Positions 25,869 through 38,219 of a stretch of 64,000 bases of DNA are shown piece after piece. The position numbers and the translations under genes were made by a program. Origin of the DNA: Ecdyonurus torrentis. Its lineage: Eukaryota > Arthropoda > Insecta > Ephemeroptera > Heptageniidae. How positions within the stretch are numbered: the stretch's first letter is position 1; the number at the start of each line of letters is the position of its first letter. Under the pieces are notes generated by a model, which saw only the letters and a list, made by a program, of their open reading frames with translations, was not told the origin of the DNA and did not search any database. The stretch spans positions 36,598,805 to 36,662,804 of the forward strand of contig OX439131.1 in NCBI GenBank assembly GCA_949318235.1, written 5' to 3'.

Positions 25869-26953
25869 ATACTTTTTTTAACTTTATGTGTAATCGATGA
25901 TGTCTAGCATGACATAAGAGCAATTTAAATAAAACTTACCGATAAATGAATATAATTATTATATACACATAAATACTATGTACCGGAAGTAAATGAAAAA
26001 CATTCCGAAACTAGAAATTCATTGCAACACTGTAGCTCGTTCTATAAACTACACACAACTCTTGAGCTAGCTTCGAAAATTTTCCTTTGTTAAAAAACAT
26101 CTGATTATGTCATGATGTCATTACTACGTTTATATACATATGGTTGATCATTGTTATTACTACGTTTAGAACTTTGAACTTGATAAGAATGAACGAAAAT
26201 TCATAAAAAAAAAGTTCCCTTCTCAACATGCGACTCACTTTTATCGGCTCAAAAAACAATATCAACCAATGAATGTGTCTTATTTTGTTGGTCAGCCTAT
26301 CAATGTAAATGAGATTCACTATACTTTACAAAACAAGCTTGTATGACTTGTTTTTTTCTTTAATTGGAGCACTCTCATCCTCTCCTCTACTAATAGTAGT
26401 CTGATGTAATACAATGTTGCCAAATATAAGATATTCCCGTAAGTCTAATGTAAGGAACGTTTTTGATTTACTTACGGTACAAGAGGTCACTATAATAATA
26501 CTTGAAACGTCCTTAAATAAATATTTCTTGTTTCAAAGAAAACCGATAATATGATAAAATCACCATCAATCTATTTTAATATTACATCAAACACCTAAAA
26601 AAAAGTAACTTTAAATAATGTAAAAATTGGCTTTCAATATTAATCAATCACTATGAAAATAATAATGTTGATAGTTTTTCTCAACATTTCAATATATTTT
26701 AAAACTATTTTTATGCGTGAAATGTTTAAAAATAAAATTTTTAGTATCGAAACGAGCAACACGAGATAAAAGTTTTTCAGTATAGAAAATAATAATAAAC
26801 CTGATATTCTTTTCAACTATGACGTAAAACAGTTTTGTTTTTAATACATTGTTACAAAGCAATATGATATCTTTTCTTCATATTTAATAAAAGAAAAATA
26901 GAAAAGATTTTTTTTTAGTATCATTCAAATATGATATTGATACATTCAATGTG

Positions 26954-26957
<4 letters not shown>

Positions 26958-27023
<66 letters not shown>
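26958..27023. repeat. (CT)n microsatellite
   Basis: About 66 bases of perfect CT. A second degraded CT block lies at 27145-27167. Confidence 0.97.
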
Positions 27024-27027
<4 letters not shown>

Positions 27028-27980
27028 GATGTAAGAAACAACAATGAAAGACACTTTACTCTTCTTTTTATTTTTCTCACGGCAAATATTTTAGATTGAA
27101 CAAATTTTAAAGCCTTTCTCTTTTTCTCACTCTTGCTTGCTCTCGCTTTCTCTCTCTCTCTCTCTTTCAGTAACATTGCCAACATAAAGACGAAAAAAAT
27201 GAACCCCTGATAGATTTCAGTAAAACTTCCTCTTTTTAAAAAAAAAATCTAACACATCATATATTCTGCTTAACTTTTTTTTTCTTTAATGCAACACTTT
27301 CCTTTTAAAGAATTATAATTTAATCTTCTTTTTTTTTTAATTCTACACAACTTAAAAAGAAATCGTTCAATTTTTTATTTAAATCAAATTTGCATTTTAT
27401 TTCATCGTAAAATGCTGATTTCGTCCGTAAATTCTATCTTTTTATATGATACTATTTTTTTCATCAAAATATCGAGATATAAAATTACGAATTAACAATA
27501 TTTATCTTGTTATATTGTTGAAAATAAATAAAATAATATATTTATTAAAAAAAAAAATTTGAACAACAATATATTTTTGTATATTATATTTGATCTAACC
27601 ATGAAATATCAGTTTTTTAATATAAAAACAATTTTTATATAAGTATGAATAAATAATATTTTAATCCAGACAAAAAAAAATCATGCTATATTTGCTGAAA
27701 AATTAAATTTGAAAAATAAATCAGATAAAAAATTATAACTAGTAATAATTCAGTAATGCGATCAGTAATAACTTGAAAAAAAAACCATACATGTTTTTCA
27801 GATTTGTTATGTTCATAGTGAATAGTAATTAAAATCAATTATTGTATTTTATTGTTTATATTTATTAGTTAATTTGTTTGTGATTACGTTTAGTAAGTAG
27901 CTTGTGATATTTTAAAATGTAGTTACAATTAAGATGGAAACTGTATTATGCTTATGTTAAAATTTAATATTATTATTGTG

Positions 27981-28051
27981 GTCAAGGTTTTGTATAATAG
28001 GGCTGTCATGCCCTCACAACGCCTTAAATAAAGTTATTATTATTATTATTA
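27981..28051 (+). mobile_element. 3' end of a non-LTR retrotransposon (LINE relic)
   Basis: The stretch reads GGTCAAGGTTTTGTATAATA, then GGGCTGTCATGCCCTCACAA, CGCCTTAAATAAAGTTATTA and a short (TTA)n tail. A pyrimidine-rich 3' UTR ending in AATAAAG followed by a TTA microsatellite is typical of Jockey/CR1-type LINE ends in arthropods. No reverse-transcriptase frame precedes it, so this is a 5'-truncated insertion. Confidence 0.5.
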
Positions 28052-29030
28052 CATAACAAATTGTAATATTAATGGTTTATGTTTAATAGTAATTTTTGCT
28101 ATTGCAATATTATTGGCTAACTGTTCATGTAATATGATTGGAAAAGTCCAGTAAGTGTCTCGATACTCAGTTTATTGCTATTTATATTGTCTGTGACTTA
28201 CATATAGTCTATATTTGAATAAAAATTTAATTTTTCATATATACTAATTATAAAACATATCTGAATGTGTACTACCACCATTCAAGTAATTGTTTGATTT
28301 CTTAAAGAATAATGAATAATAATAATTAATGGCTTGTTATTGGGCAAAATCAGGCGTACGACCTCTCAATTTAACCCAACTGTTTAACAGTGCAGTCAGT
28401 TACAATTTTTGTTAGTAAAACATCAACATATAGCATGAAAATTATATCAATAATTTTTTGATAATTTTTAATTAAAGTTGTTAATTTAATAACTAGAATT
28501 TTAAATTTAAGTTAAGTTTCCTTTCACTTAAATTTATATAGTTGAGAATAGACTTAAAATTTTTATTAGTAGAAAGAAAAAATAATAAGAAATAATATTG
28601 ATGATAATAATGAGAGAAATATAATATGAATAAATACATGAATGAACTTTAATACAATTTTAAAGACAAAAAAATTGTAAGATTTCTAGTTTGAACAGTC
28701 AATTTATGTGACTGTATATAAATATAATATACATAATGCATAATTTGCTATAGAAAAAAAACTGGCAATTGAGGGTGGTGAGGTACGTAATTTTACTTCC
28801 AGATTAATGCTAGTGTTTTGTTTTAACATAACACGGTCTATTTACTTTGTGACTGTCCTGCTTTGATGTATGTGAGTACTAAATTCAACAAAATGTACAA
28901 TATACTCGTCATAAAAGAGTAGCACGAAGGTAAAAACTTAATGGCAAGAACTTCAGATTATAAAAATAATAATAAAAAAAAAATGACACAAGATCATAAA
29001 TATTTTCCCGTTGTTTTTCTTCGTATTCTT
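28052..29030. other. AT-rich intergenic sequence, no recognised feature
   Basis: Nothing beyond short A/T-rich words was seen. Confidence 0.5.
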
Positions 29031-29319
29031 CCTATCCTATCCTATCCTATCCTATCCTATCCTATCCTATCCTATCCTATCCTATCCTATCCTATCCTAT
29101 CCTATCCTATCCTATCCTATCCTATCCTATCCTATCCTATCCTATCCTATCCTATCCTATCCTATCCTATCCTATCCTATCCTATCCTATCCTATCCTAT
29201 CCTATCCTATCCTATCCTATCCTATCCTATCCTATCCTATCCTATCCTATCCTATCCTATCCTATCCTATCCTATCCTATCCTATCCTATCCTATCCTAT
29301 CCTATCCTATCCTATCCTA
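29031..29319. repeat. (CCTAT)n pentanucleotide array
   Basis: A perfect array of about 58 units with no interruption. Because the unit is 5 bases, several frames read through it as (LSYPI)n, which is not a protein. The complement ATAGG differs by one base from the insect telomere unit TTAGG, and the last unit ends CCTAA, but this is an interstitial microsatellite. Confidence 0.98.
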
Positions 29320-29960
29320 ATCGTATTTTGTTAGTGTTTAAAATTTACAACATACACGCACAAAATGTATACATTTAACTTTCCAATTTGTTACAAATAT
29401 AGATTACTGAATTTTGAAAATTTAAAGTGCAAACTTTTCAGTATTAACTACTATAACAGACACCTTGTATATTACTAACTCTAAAATAAAATTATGGCGA
29501 AAAAAAATATATAAGAACAAATCTCTTATAATCTCTTTGATATTAAATAATAGCAAACTTTTATTTTTAGTTAAAGATGTATTGTACAAGTTGGCTCGAT
29601 TCCTACGTATATAAGGGATAATTAATGTAGTCTGTTCTGTAAGTGTTACTTATATGTATAATATCTTCTAAATATAAAACAAGCTTAAAAGTTCTACTTC
29701 GTAAAAGCAAGTTCAAATAATTCAATAAAAATGTGTTGATATAAACTTTTGTATTCACAGATAATTTATAAAATATTTTTTAATATGATTAATTTTTATG
29801 TCACACAATTTTGTTCCATAGTGTTAATTATTTAGAGTTAAGCATTTCTAGCACTACTGTATATTGAAAACCTTCACTTTTTTTTCCTTCCTTTAAAATA
29901 TAACACCGCAGTACCGAAGGGTACTTACAATAAAACGTTACTTAATTAAACCAGTAAAAA
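29320..29960. other. AT-rich sequence, no recognised feature
   Basis: Nothing recognised between the CCTAT array and the SINE tail. Confidence 0.5.
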
Positions 29961-30490
29961 GGTTTTGTTTTGTTTTATTTACTTTACCGCGCGAACCCAC
30001 AAGTTATCCACTCATTGGAATGGTACTTATAGGCATAGGCGGAAGGAAAAGTCAAACAGGCTTTTTCAGCCCACAATACCAAATATGGTAGCTGACAAGA
30101 CCCGTAAAGCGGAAAAAAGGATTCGGGAGGAGGTAAAATGTAGGGTACTAGGATTTGGAAGGTAAGCGGCTGTGGCCTAAAATAATAGGAACTGCCCCGG
30201 TATTCACCTGAATTGACGAAGGGAAACCACAGAAAACTTACGTCCTAGGCAGCCGACGAGAGATTTCCAAATTTAATAAAATAGCTTTGCTTTGAACTTA
30301 AAAAAACTCGAAGCTTTGAAACTCCTCTCGCCTCCCGAATCACAAACCGCCTAGTAGCTGCAGCTAATTACACTGAGAGACACGTAAAGCGACCTTGCAC
30401 AACAGTCAACGTACAAACCCTGCTGTGAGCAAGTTTCGAACCCATGATTCTCTCAGTGTATACACTCCGCCACCACTATGCTGTCATGTC
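29961..30490 (-). mobile_element. SINE with tRNA-like head and (TTTTG)n tail
   Basis: On the minus strand the head (about 30490-30425) shows an A-box-like GCATAGTGGTGGCGG and a B-box GGGTTCGAAAC, the pol III promoter pair of tRNA-derived SINEs. The body includes TTTCTGTGGTTTCCCTTCGT, CAGGTGAATACCGGGGCAGT and TTTTAGGCCACAGCCGCTTA. That last motif I recognise as common in arthropod SINEs (GGCCACGGCCGCTTCCTTCC type). The tail is GTAAAGTAAATAAAAC with AAAAC repeats. At about 520 bp it is long for a SINE and may be a dimer or composite. A 66-codon frame on the plus strand inside it is not a gene. Confidence 0.6.
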
Positions 30491-30569
30491 GTAATTTAAT
30501 AATTCCAACATATTTATATTTTGGACATATATTTTGTAATTCGTATACAAATCTTAAAATATTTCAATA

Positions 30570-31045
30570 GAAGACTTGCAAAGTAGATTTAGTGAGAAAA
30601 TAAACAAACTCACAACCCAACAATACTAACAAAGTGCTAGCAGACGACTTAGTGTTCCTGTCTACATTTAACATGCTTTCTTATGGGGCAATTAAGCAGC
30701 TATAGCTCAAGTAAGAATTATTTTTCAGAGCTGAAATTTTTACTGTAGCTTACGAAGCCTACAAGCTTTTGTTTTCCTGGATTTCAAGTAATTTGTTTAA
30801 AAATTATTTTTTTACCCAATTGACTTCAAATCTAGGAAAACAAAAGCTTGTAGGCTCAGTAAGCTACAGTAAAAATTTCAGCTCTGAAAAAAAATTTTTT
30901 AACTCAAGTTATAGCTGCTGCATTCCACCATAAGAAAGCATGTTAAATGTAGACAGGAACATCAAATCATCTGCTAGCACTTTGTTAGTATTTTTGGGCT
31001 GTGAGTTTGTTTACTTTCTCACTAAAACTACTTTTGCAAGTCTTC
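30570..31045. mobile_element. Long foldback MITE with TA flanks
   Basis: Arms of about 210 bases begin GAAGACTTGCAAAGTAG and mirror at AAAACTACTTTTGCAAGTCT. They also share ACAAACTCACAACCCA, AGTGCTAGCAGA, GTCTACATTTAACATGC and TACAAGCTTTTGTTTTCCT. TA lies at both edges, compatible with a Tc1/mariner-type target duplication. Only about 45 bases separate the arms. It is non-coding, and single-copy in the window. Confidence 0.85.
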
Positions 31046-32016
31046 TACTTTTAAATACCATTCCTAAGTTTCTTTCACGATTAATTTATCGTCAAGTAGA
31101 TGAATTTATTAAAATATAGTTTATATTAATTATAAAATTTTCCTTCTGAAAAATGTAATTTTCCATTACAGTATATCAAAGTTAATAACATTCAATTAGT
31201 ACTTGCTGCTGATTAGTTGTTTAACTTAAGTTCTATAATAACTACATTGTAAAGTAGTATTATAAAGTAGCACTAAATTAAATACACTTTGAAAATAAAT
31301 TATAAAATTTATTTTCTTTTCAAAATAATTACCTATACATTGTACAATAATACCACTATATTATATAAATATTATTATTATTTTTTAGTTTGTTCCATAT
31401 TTCATAATAAGACCGCAAACTATATTAAAACTGCAACTGAAGTTTAAACTTCAAACTTTTTCATAAAATTAATAAGTAAAGTTTAAAATAATAAAAAGTA
31501 ATTAAAAAAAAAGAAGTAATAATAATATTATTAAACTATTTAAATTGTCTTTAGCATAAATGTGCTCTTAACACGCGACTTTTATATATTATTATTTAAT
31601 ATGACGTATAAAACTTATGAGAAAATAAAAAACTTTCAACAGGAATGAAAATAAATCATTTTTTTTATATTAAATTTAAGTTGGATGTAAAATGTGCTTT
31701 TAGTGCGTTTTATAGTAGCACTTTCTTGTCTCTTTGTTAGATTTTGGAAGAATTTTATGATATAATTTTTTTTTTCACCAACTGGATGTCACTTTACTGG
31801 GTTTGGAGTGAAACTTTAAAGGTATATGTAGTAAAAAATCAATGTTAAGACTTGAGAAGCATAATATATTCCACATAATATATAGCATGGAATTAATAAT
31901 CATTTGCTTCTCACTAAATACACATATATTACTAAAGTCATTGGTCTCATAATTCAAATTTATATATTTTTAACAACTAAATTGTCTGCTTTGTTCTTGA
32001 ACAAAAATACTTTAGC
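31046..32016. other. AT-rich sequence, no recognised feature
   Basis: No TE terminus, exon or long repeat was recognised. Confidence 0.5.
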
Positions 32017-32020
32017 TTAA

Positions 32021-32325
32021 AGCTATAGACCACATAAAACAACTTGTGCTTTATAATAATGAAACACAAAAGGGGATCTCCAAAAATGATGACTATTTTT
32101 ATGAGAATGTACATGTGGCTCCACATGAGAGCGTGAAAATACTTTAAAGTATGCTATTTGCGTGATAATTCCAGTTTCTAGCGTAAGAAACATAAACAAA
32201 TTAGAATAAAAATGTTGTGCGGGTTGCATAAATTGAAACTTTCTGATAACTGCTCTACTGCGCTACAGTTGGGTTTTGAGACAAATTAATGTTATTTATG
32301 TCCCATCAAGTTTTTGTGATATTTA
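32021..32325 (+). mobile_element. Family B MITE, copy 2 (3' truncated)
   Basis: TTAA precedes AGCTATAGACCACATAAAAC. The family landmarks GGGATCTCC, GTTGTGCGGGTTGCATAAAT, GTTGGGTTTTGAGAC and TCCCATCAAG follow. The right terminus is missing: the sequence passes directly into a Family C fragment, so one inserted into or recombined with the other. Confidence 0.8.
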
Positions 32326-32466
32326 CCACAACATAATTTATGCTAAGATATATTTATGCTATATTAAACTACAATTATTCTGTATACGTCTTTTTTTTCT
32401 TTTTCAATTACACTGAAGCAGCATTTATGCTACATAACATAAATACAGCATAAATTACGTAATTTC
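32326..32466. mobile_element. Family C element, copy 3 (left-truncated)
   Basis: It has GCATAAT-type words and ends AGCATAAATTACGTAATT, as in the copies at 5290 and 14981. The left terminus is absent at the junction with Family B. Confidence 0.6.
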
Positions 32467-34569
32467 TTTTTGTGTTAATAGAAAGAAACATTAAAAACTT
32501 AACGCATTTAAATGCATGCAGTTTATAATTTATTGCATATAATACCAAGAGAAGTTTATGGATAATTGCATTTGATTTTTATAATTACCTGCATTTTTTT
32601 TTATTGTAAATGAACCATAAAGATAATTTTATAATTAAAATTAGAATTATAAATTAATATTCATTCTCATGCAGTATAAACATTATTATTCTGCAAACAT
32701 AATTACTTTCTGCGGTCATAAGGTAGACATACAGTAGTAAAATGTGCTCTGTAATAGCTCTTTTTAATAACTCTGTAGTTAAACTTTAAAGTTTTTCATT
32801 ATGATAAATGAGAATATTATGTGACTTTTAATATTTATTCAGTTAGGTCAAGGCATTCTAAAAAAGAAAAAAAGAAAAGAGAGAGAGACAGGCAGTACAC
32901 ACAAAATATTTTTTTTAATTTTGGTATTCCAGTGAAATTTTTTACTCCATAAGAATAATATTGAAATTTGAAAGTATAGTTTTAGTTTTTCCCAACTATC
33001 TCACAGCATTAATCTTCAAATGTCGTAATTGCGATAAAATACTACGTGTATACTGTATACTTAAATCTTCCTTAGTATTCCAGAAATTATTATTATTATA
33101 TGTTCTTTTCTTGTCTTCTCTTGTAACACCAACACCGGAATCTTACTTGTTTCAAGGTAAAAGTTAGAATAGTCCAGTACCAACTATTTAATAGAAACTG
33201 CAGGTGATAAAAAAGGGATCACAAACTAAGCACTTTGCGGACGATGTTGGCTGTGCCAAGAATTGCAGCTTTCTATGCATGACACTTAAATGTGTTATTG
33301 TTGTATTTTATATGCATCTGATTCAAGTTTTGAAGATAAATGTTAAAAAAAAAAAAAAAAAAAACTACAACATCTAATTTGCAATGTATTTCTTACGGAG
33401 TAAATAACAAACTTACAATTAGTGGAATATGGAATATGACATTATTTTCTCAGATTTTTTTTGCCGTTTGTGCCTGTAATGCAAAACGTATCTACTTTTT
33501 ATTTATTTATTTATTATTATTATTATTAATGAAAGTCTTGAACTTAATTGACATCTTTTGATATTAAATACTTCAACCAGCATTCAGTAGAAACAAAATC
33601 CTCGTTTATACTCATTTTATACTTTTCCCCAGTACTTTTCGAAAACCAAATATTTTTTGAAGCCCTAAAAACAAATTAGAATGTAAAGAGTGCGATACAA
33701 TTACATTTCATTTCTTTACGTTGCATAATTTACCATGTAAAATCAAAAGTTTTTGCTTATTTAAATGCGTATTTAATATATTGTTTTTTAATTTAAAAGC
33801 AGGAAATACAATAACAATAAATATATATCCCAACAAGTGTTTAGAAATAATTACAAGAGGAAGAAACTTAAGCAATGTATAAAATAAGGAAAATTTCTCT
33901 AAAATAAAATAATGTAATTAAATTCAAATTAATATCGAATAACCATGTTAATATAGTTGCATGTTTCCTTATTCTCTAAAAAAAAGATATTGCTTAATTA
34001 AAAGGGGAATTTTATTATATAAGTACTCACTCAGAATGCAAGTTACGTCAATAAAGTTTCATACGAAATACCTCACGCTAATAATTTTTTTAATTTTGCA
34101 GTTAATATGAAAATTATTTCTTCATGATTATAAATAAAGCATGATAATATTAAGTTATGTTTATACTTTTTATTCTTTCCATACGGTAATTACTCTGAAG
34201 TCTTGTGTAACAACTATTGTAGTGTAACAATTGAAAAACTTTGCAAGTTTGTAAACAAAAGCAAAATTACAACAGAGAGAACTACTAATTTTATGTTTCC
34301 TTACAAAGTCAAATGTCACATATTATAATGAAACAATGCTAGTTTGGTTTATGTTTATTAAAGTCTATTTATGTGCTTAAAGCTTTAGGGGGAAAGTAGT
34401 TGATGAAATATATCCCGTGGTGAAAAAAAAAAAAAATGTATAGTATGTAGGATTAGTTTTGATCAATAGTTTTAAATCTCACATAATATATAAATAACGT
34501 ATAAGATTATCTTCTTTTTTATTTCAAAATTAAATGTTAAAAAAAAATACGTTTTTATTAAAAAATTCA
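32467..34569. other. AT-rich sequence, no recognised feature
   Basis: A short A-tract (33342-33363) is present. A slightly GC-richer patch at 33220-33290 shows no frame or splice pattern. Confidence 0.5.
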
Positions 34570-34741
34570 ATGCCTCCGCGTAAAAAGCGAGCAGATTTCC
34601 AACAAAACGATTATCTACACTTTCCGAGCAGCGCTGTAACTCGACTAGCGGTCATTGCAGATGCTCGGCGGCGGAAAGTGTAGATAGTCATTTTGTCGGA
34701 AATCTGGAAAATGTAGATGCTCGTTTTTTACGCGGAGGCAT
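34570..34741. mobile_element. GC-richer 172-bp foldback element
   Basis: The ends ATGCCTCCGCGTAAAAA and its inverse (TTTTTTACGCGGAGGCAT) are nearly perfect. The inner arms GATTATCTACACTTTCC and GGAAAGTGTAGATAGTC pair again around a CG-rich core. The CpG-bearing termini contrast with the surrounding AT-rich DNA. No clear target duplication was found. Confidence 0.8.
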
Positions 34742-35301
34742 CGAACTGCAACACTAAAAGAAAGAAAGGGAAAAAAAATAAAGGTTATCATCTTGATTTT
34801 ATTTCGAAATCTAAATGTGTCTCTTTTTTTTTTTTTTTTTTTTTCCAGAAATATACATTACTACAGAAATACATTGAGTACATTTCTCTCAGAGAACATG
34901 CTTTTCATTTTTAACATAAAATAAAAACCACGTAACCTTATTTCCATTCAATTTATAACCCTGTGCAAATTTGTTTAGATGGAAACACAACTTGCTTCCT
35001 TTTTCTTTATCGAATATATTTATTCCTAAATCACTTCTCAACGATTTCTCTCTCTCTGTCTCTCTCGCTTATATTTTTTGGTCTTGAAAAGAGACATCTT
35101 AATGCTTCAAATACGCCATACAGTAAATTTAAAGCTATTGTTTTTGACACAATTTGTCTGATACATACACGTTTTTACTGAACATTAAGGATTTAAAGAT
35201 CAGTTTGAAGTTCCATTGCTCTTTCTAGATAAACTTCTCTCCCAATTGTCTAGTCAGCATCCATAGAAACTGGGTCCTTGGGTGCTTCATATAAAGAAAT
35301 C

Positions 35302-35360
<59 letters not shown>

Positions 35361-35380
35361 GAAGAAAAAGAAAAGAAAGG

Positions 35381-35411
<31 letters not shown>

Positions 35412-36107
35412 AAAAAAAGAAAAAAAAGAAAAGAAAAAAAAGATTTCATAGAAGAGAACAACTTCCTTTTATTTTTTTACTCTCAATAGAATTCCAATTC
35501 CTATAGAAAATTCTCCATTTTATATTAACTTTTTGTATATGTAAAATTTTTCTTTTTATATAATGTATTATATATATGTATATGTGTTGCATACATTTAA
35601 AAGAAATCCAATAAAAATATTACAAAATTGATCCTTAGGAATTACAAGGATTTTATCTGTAAAGTATTGGATGATATGAACCAAACAGGCTACATAGTTG
35701 TTGTATTTTAATAACCTTCAGTTTGCAAGTATTGTTACTCTATTAGTATTATATATATATATATAAACAACGAAGACTAAAATTGTTGTTATCTTCTACT
35801 TCAAAAATCATGTCATATGAAATGATAAAATTATCAAACAAAACGACAGTTAGAGTACTCTAGAAGGGGTACTCTAACGACAGTATTCATTCGTACAGTA
35901 AAAATGAGAGTTGTGGGTGCATAAAGCTCAATTAAAATGATGAAGAAGAAAACAAAATCACCCTTTATATAAAGTTTTATCAATTCACTGTTATAATTTG
36001 ATGGTTATAAACTATTAAGCTTTATTTATTTTTTATAATACCAAATTGTGCTATCGTGCAACACCCTCTCTACCGTCCTGTTTAGACGAAAGTTTATTAT
36101 ATTATTA
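34742..36107. other. AT-rich sequence with homopurine tract, otherwise nothing recognised
   Basis: It contains a T-tract (34825-34844) and the homopurine tract listed separately. A small perfect hairpin TTAGAGTAC...GTACTCTAA lies at about 35851-35878. Confidence 0.5.
35305..35443. repeat. Poly-A (55) followed by a homopurine A/G tract
   Basis: An uninterrupted A run of about 55 bases leads, after one C, into about 80 bases of only A and G, including a short (GA)n at 35390-35411. Confidence 0.97.
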
Positions 36108-36412
36108 TGCTTGTTGACAGGTACAATGAAAACTGCACACACGGGCTGGCCATGGTCTGATACACAGCCCGGCATTTACCACAACAGCCTAGAGAAACCG
36201 TAAAAACGTGGAGGCAGTTTGGTTGGTGCAATCACATCAACCATGCAGCCTGAATGCTGAGCGTCGTCGTGTTATACATGTAAACGTGCACGCATCGCGC
36301 AATGTGTTGTGTTCTCACAGGCACCCAGCAGAGACTCGAACCTGCACTTGGTGAGGAGTACAGTACAGAGTTACGAGTTAGCTGCCTGCACCACTCGGCT
36401 ATATCAGCTAAG
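36108..36412 (-). mobile_element. tRNA-derived SINE (Leu/Ser-like head), copy 1
   Basis: Read on the minus strand, the head carries ATAGCCGAGTGGTGCAGGCA (A-box region, type II tRNA style) and, about 45 bases on, GCAGGTTCGAGTCTCTGCTG (B-box). The body contains GTTTACATGTATAACACGAC, GGTTGATGTGATTGCACCAA, GGTTTCTCTAGGCTGTTGTG and GCCGGGCTGTGTATCAGACC. It is about 75-80% similar by eye to 42266-42679. No CCA-ready acceptor stem closes, so it is not a tRNA gene. Confidence 0.8.
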
Positions 36413-36470
36413 TAATCGCAAATCAGAATATAAAATACAATTAATATTATTTACATAATAATAGATTGAT

Positions 36471-36560
36471 GTTTGTTTGTTGGTTTGTTTGTTTGTTTGT
36501 TTGTTTGTGTGTTTGTTTGTGTGTTTGTGTGTTTGTTTGTTTGTTTGTTTGTTTGTTTTT
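36471..36560. repeat. (GTTT)n microsatellite
   Basis: About 90 bases of GTTT with several GTGT variant units. Confidence 0.96.
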
Positions 36561-36796
36561 ACAGAAAACAAACTTAAAAAAAAGTGCAATAGTTGCTGCT
36601 GTAGAGTTATATAAGCAATTTAAAATCAATTAAATTTATTACTTAATTGTAACAGTAAATTCAAAGAAATATATGACTACTTTTTGCTTGATATCCAATT
36701 AGTAAAAAATATAATTAATCAACTTAAATTTTTATCTTCTTTTTAATTGGATCAGAAGTTAAAACAACAAAAGAATAATGTTTAAATAACTCTTAA

Positions 36797-37134
36797 AGTC
36801 ATAGACCACATAAAACAACATGTGCTTTTTAATGAATAAACACGAAATGGGATCTTCAAAACTAATGACAATTTTTACCAGCATGGTAATGTAGCCCCAC
36901 GAGAGAGCGTAAAAATACTGTACTGTAAAGTATGCAATTTGCGTGAAAATTCATGTTTATGACATCAGAAACATGCAAAATTAGTATGAAAATGTTGTAC
37001 AGGTTGCATAAATCAAAATTTCTGATCACTGCTACGGAGCTACGGTTGGGTTTTGAGTCTTACTAAAGTTATTTATATAAGTCCCATCAAGTGTTTTGTA
37101 CTATAAATGCTTATGTTTTCTTTGGTTTATTACT
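36797..37134 (+). mobile_element. Family B MITE, copy 3
   Basis: TTAA lies at 36793-36796 and 37135-37138. The ends AGTCATAGACCA and TGGTTTATTACT are inverted. The central TGACGTCA seen in other copies has mutated to TGACATCA, a CpG-type decay. Confidence 0.85.
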
Positions 37135-37771
37135 TTAAACAATGATATTTTCTATTAAATCAGGGATACAAATTGCTTTGTTCTTAATTAATGTTTTTGA
37201 TTAACATCAGTTTGTATTTTATAAATTGTTTTTAAAGTTGCTATATAGTTTGTTTTCTTTTACTTTTTCCCCCTCATTTTATTATTTTTATATTGTTTAT
37301 AAAATGACAACTTAATGACGTCACTTTCTTTTTATAAACTTAATCTCACCTTCTATATTGATATAAGACTAGGTTTTAACGACTTTTCACCAATATTTTT
37401 TTCCATTCTCTACTCTGGAAAAGCTCCTTTAAGATTCGCACAGCACAGCAAGCGAAACTAATTCACCGTATTTTACCTTTTCTTCCCAAACTCTTCTTCT
37501 TCGTTTTCGTCTTTTTTTTTTTTTTTTTTTTTTTTTTTTCAATTTTATACAATTCCCTATAGAACTTACAAAATGAAAGCTAAAAAAAAAAAAAAAAGTT
37601 GTTTTAAAGTACTCTGTAAACAAGACGTATAACAGAGATTTGATATCTATTTTAAGTACATGCTTATAACTTGTTTTAAAAACTGTTTTATTATTGTTAA
37701 GTATAAGATATTATACATAGTACGAGACATTAAAAAGTGACATTTAATTTCAATTTTATGAAAGGTTAACT

Positions 37772-37877
<106 letters not shown>

Positions 37878-38101
37878 ATTATTTATTTATAAAGGTGTTA
37901 TTATGAGACTCTATACAGATAATAAAGTATTTCTAAAGTTAAAATTAAATTAAAGAATATAATGATAATTATAGGTACAGAGGAATTAAACAAGGTGCTG
38001 TTGTATATTTAGCTCAAGATATTTGAAGTTAGATTGTTTGTATTTTATATAAATATTGTTTGATTAAAAAAAAATTGTGTCACAGCATTTAAAACAGATC
38101 A

Positions 38102-38219
<118 letters not shown>

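Larger units (their letters stand above)
25342..27980. other. AT-rich intergenic sequence with microsatellites only
   Basis: It holds the two CT arrays listed separately and many short A/T tracts. No TE terminus or exon was recognised. Confidence 0.45.

Noticed and set aside
29031..29319. Telomere
   Set aside because: The unit is CCTAT, not CCTAA, the array is interstitial and unique sequence flanks both sides.
28941..29378. Frames encoding (LSYPI)n
   Set aside because: These are read-through of the CCTAT array.
36340..36412. Possible tRNA gene
   Set aside because: A- and B-boxes are present but the acceptor and anticodon arms do not close, and the sequence continues into a SINE body also found at 42 kb.
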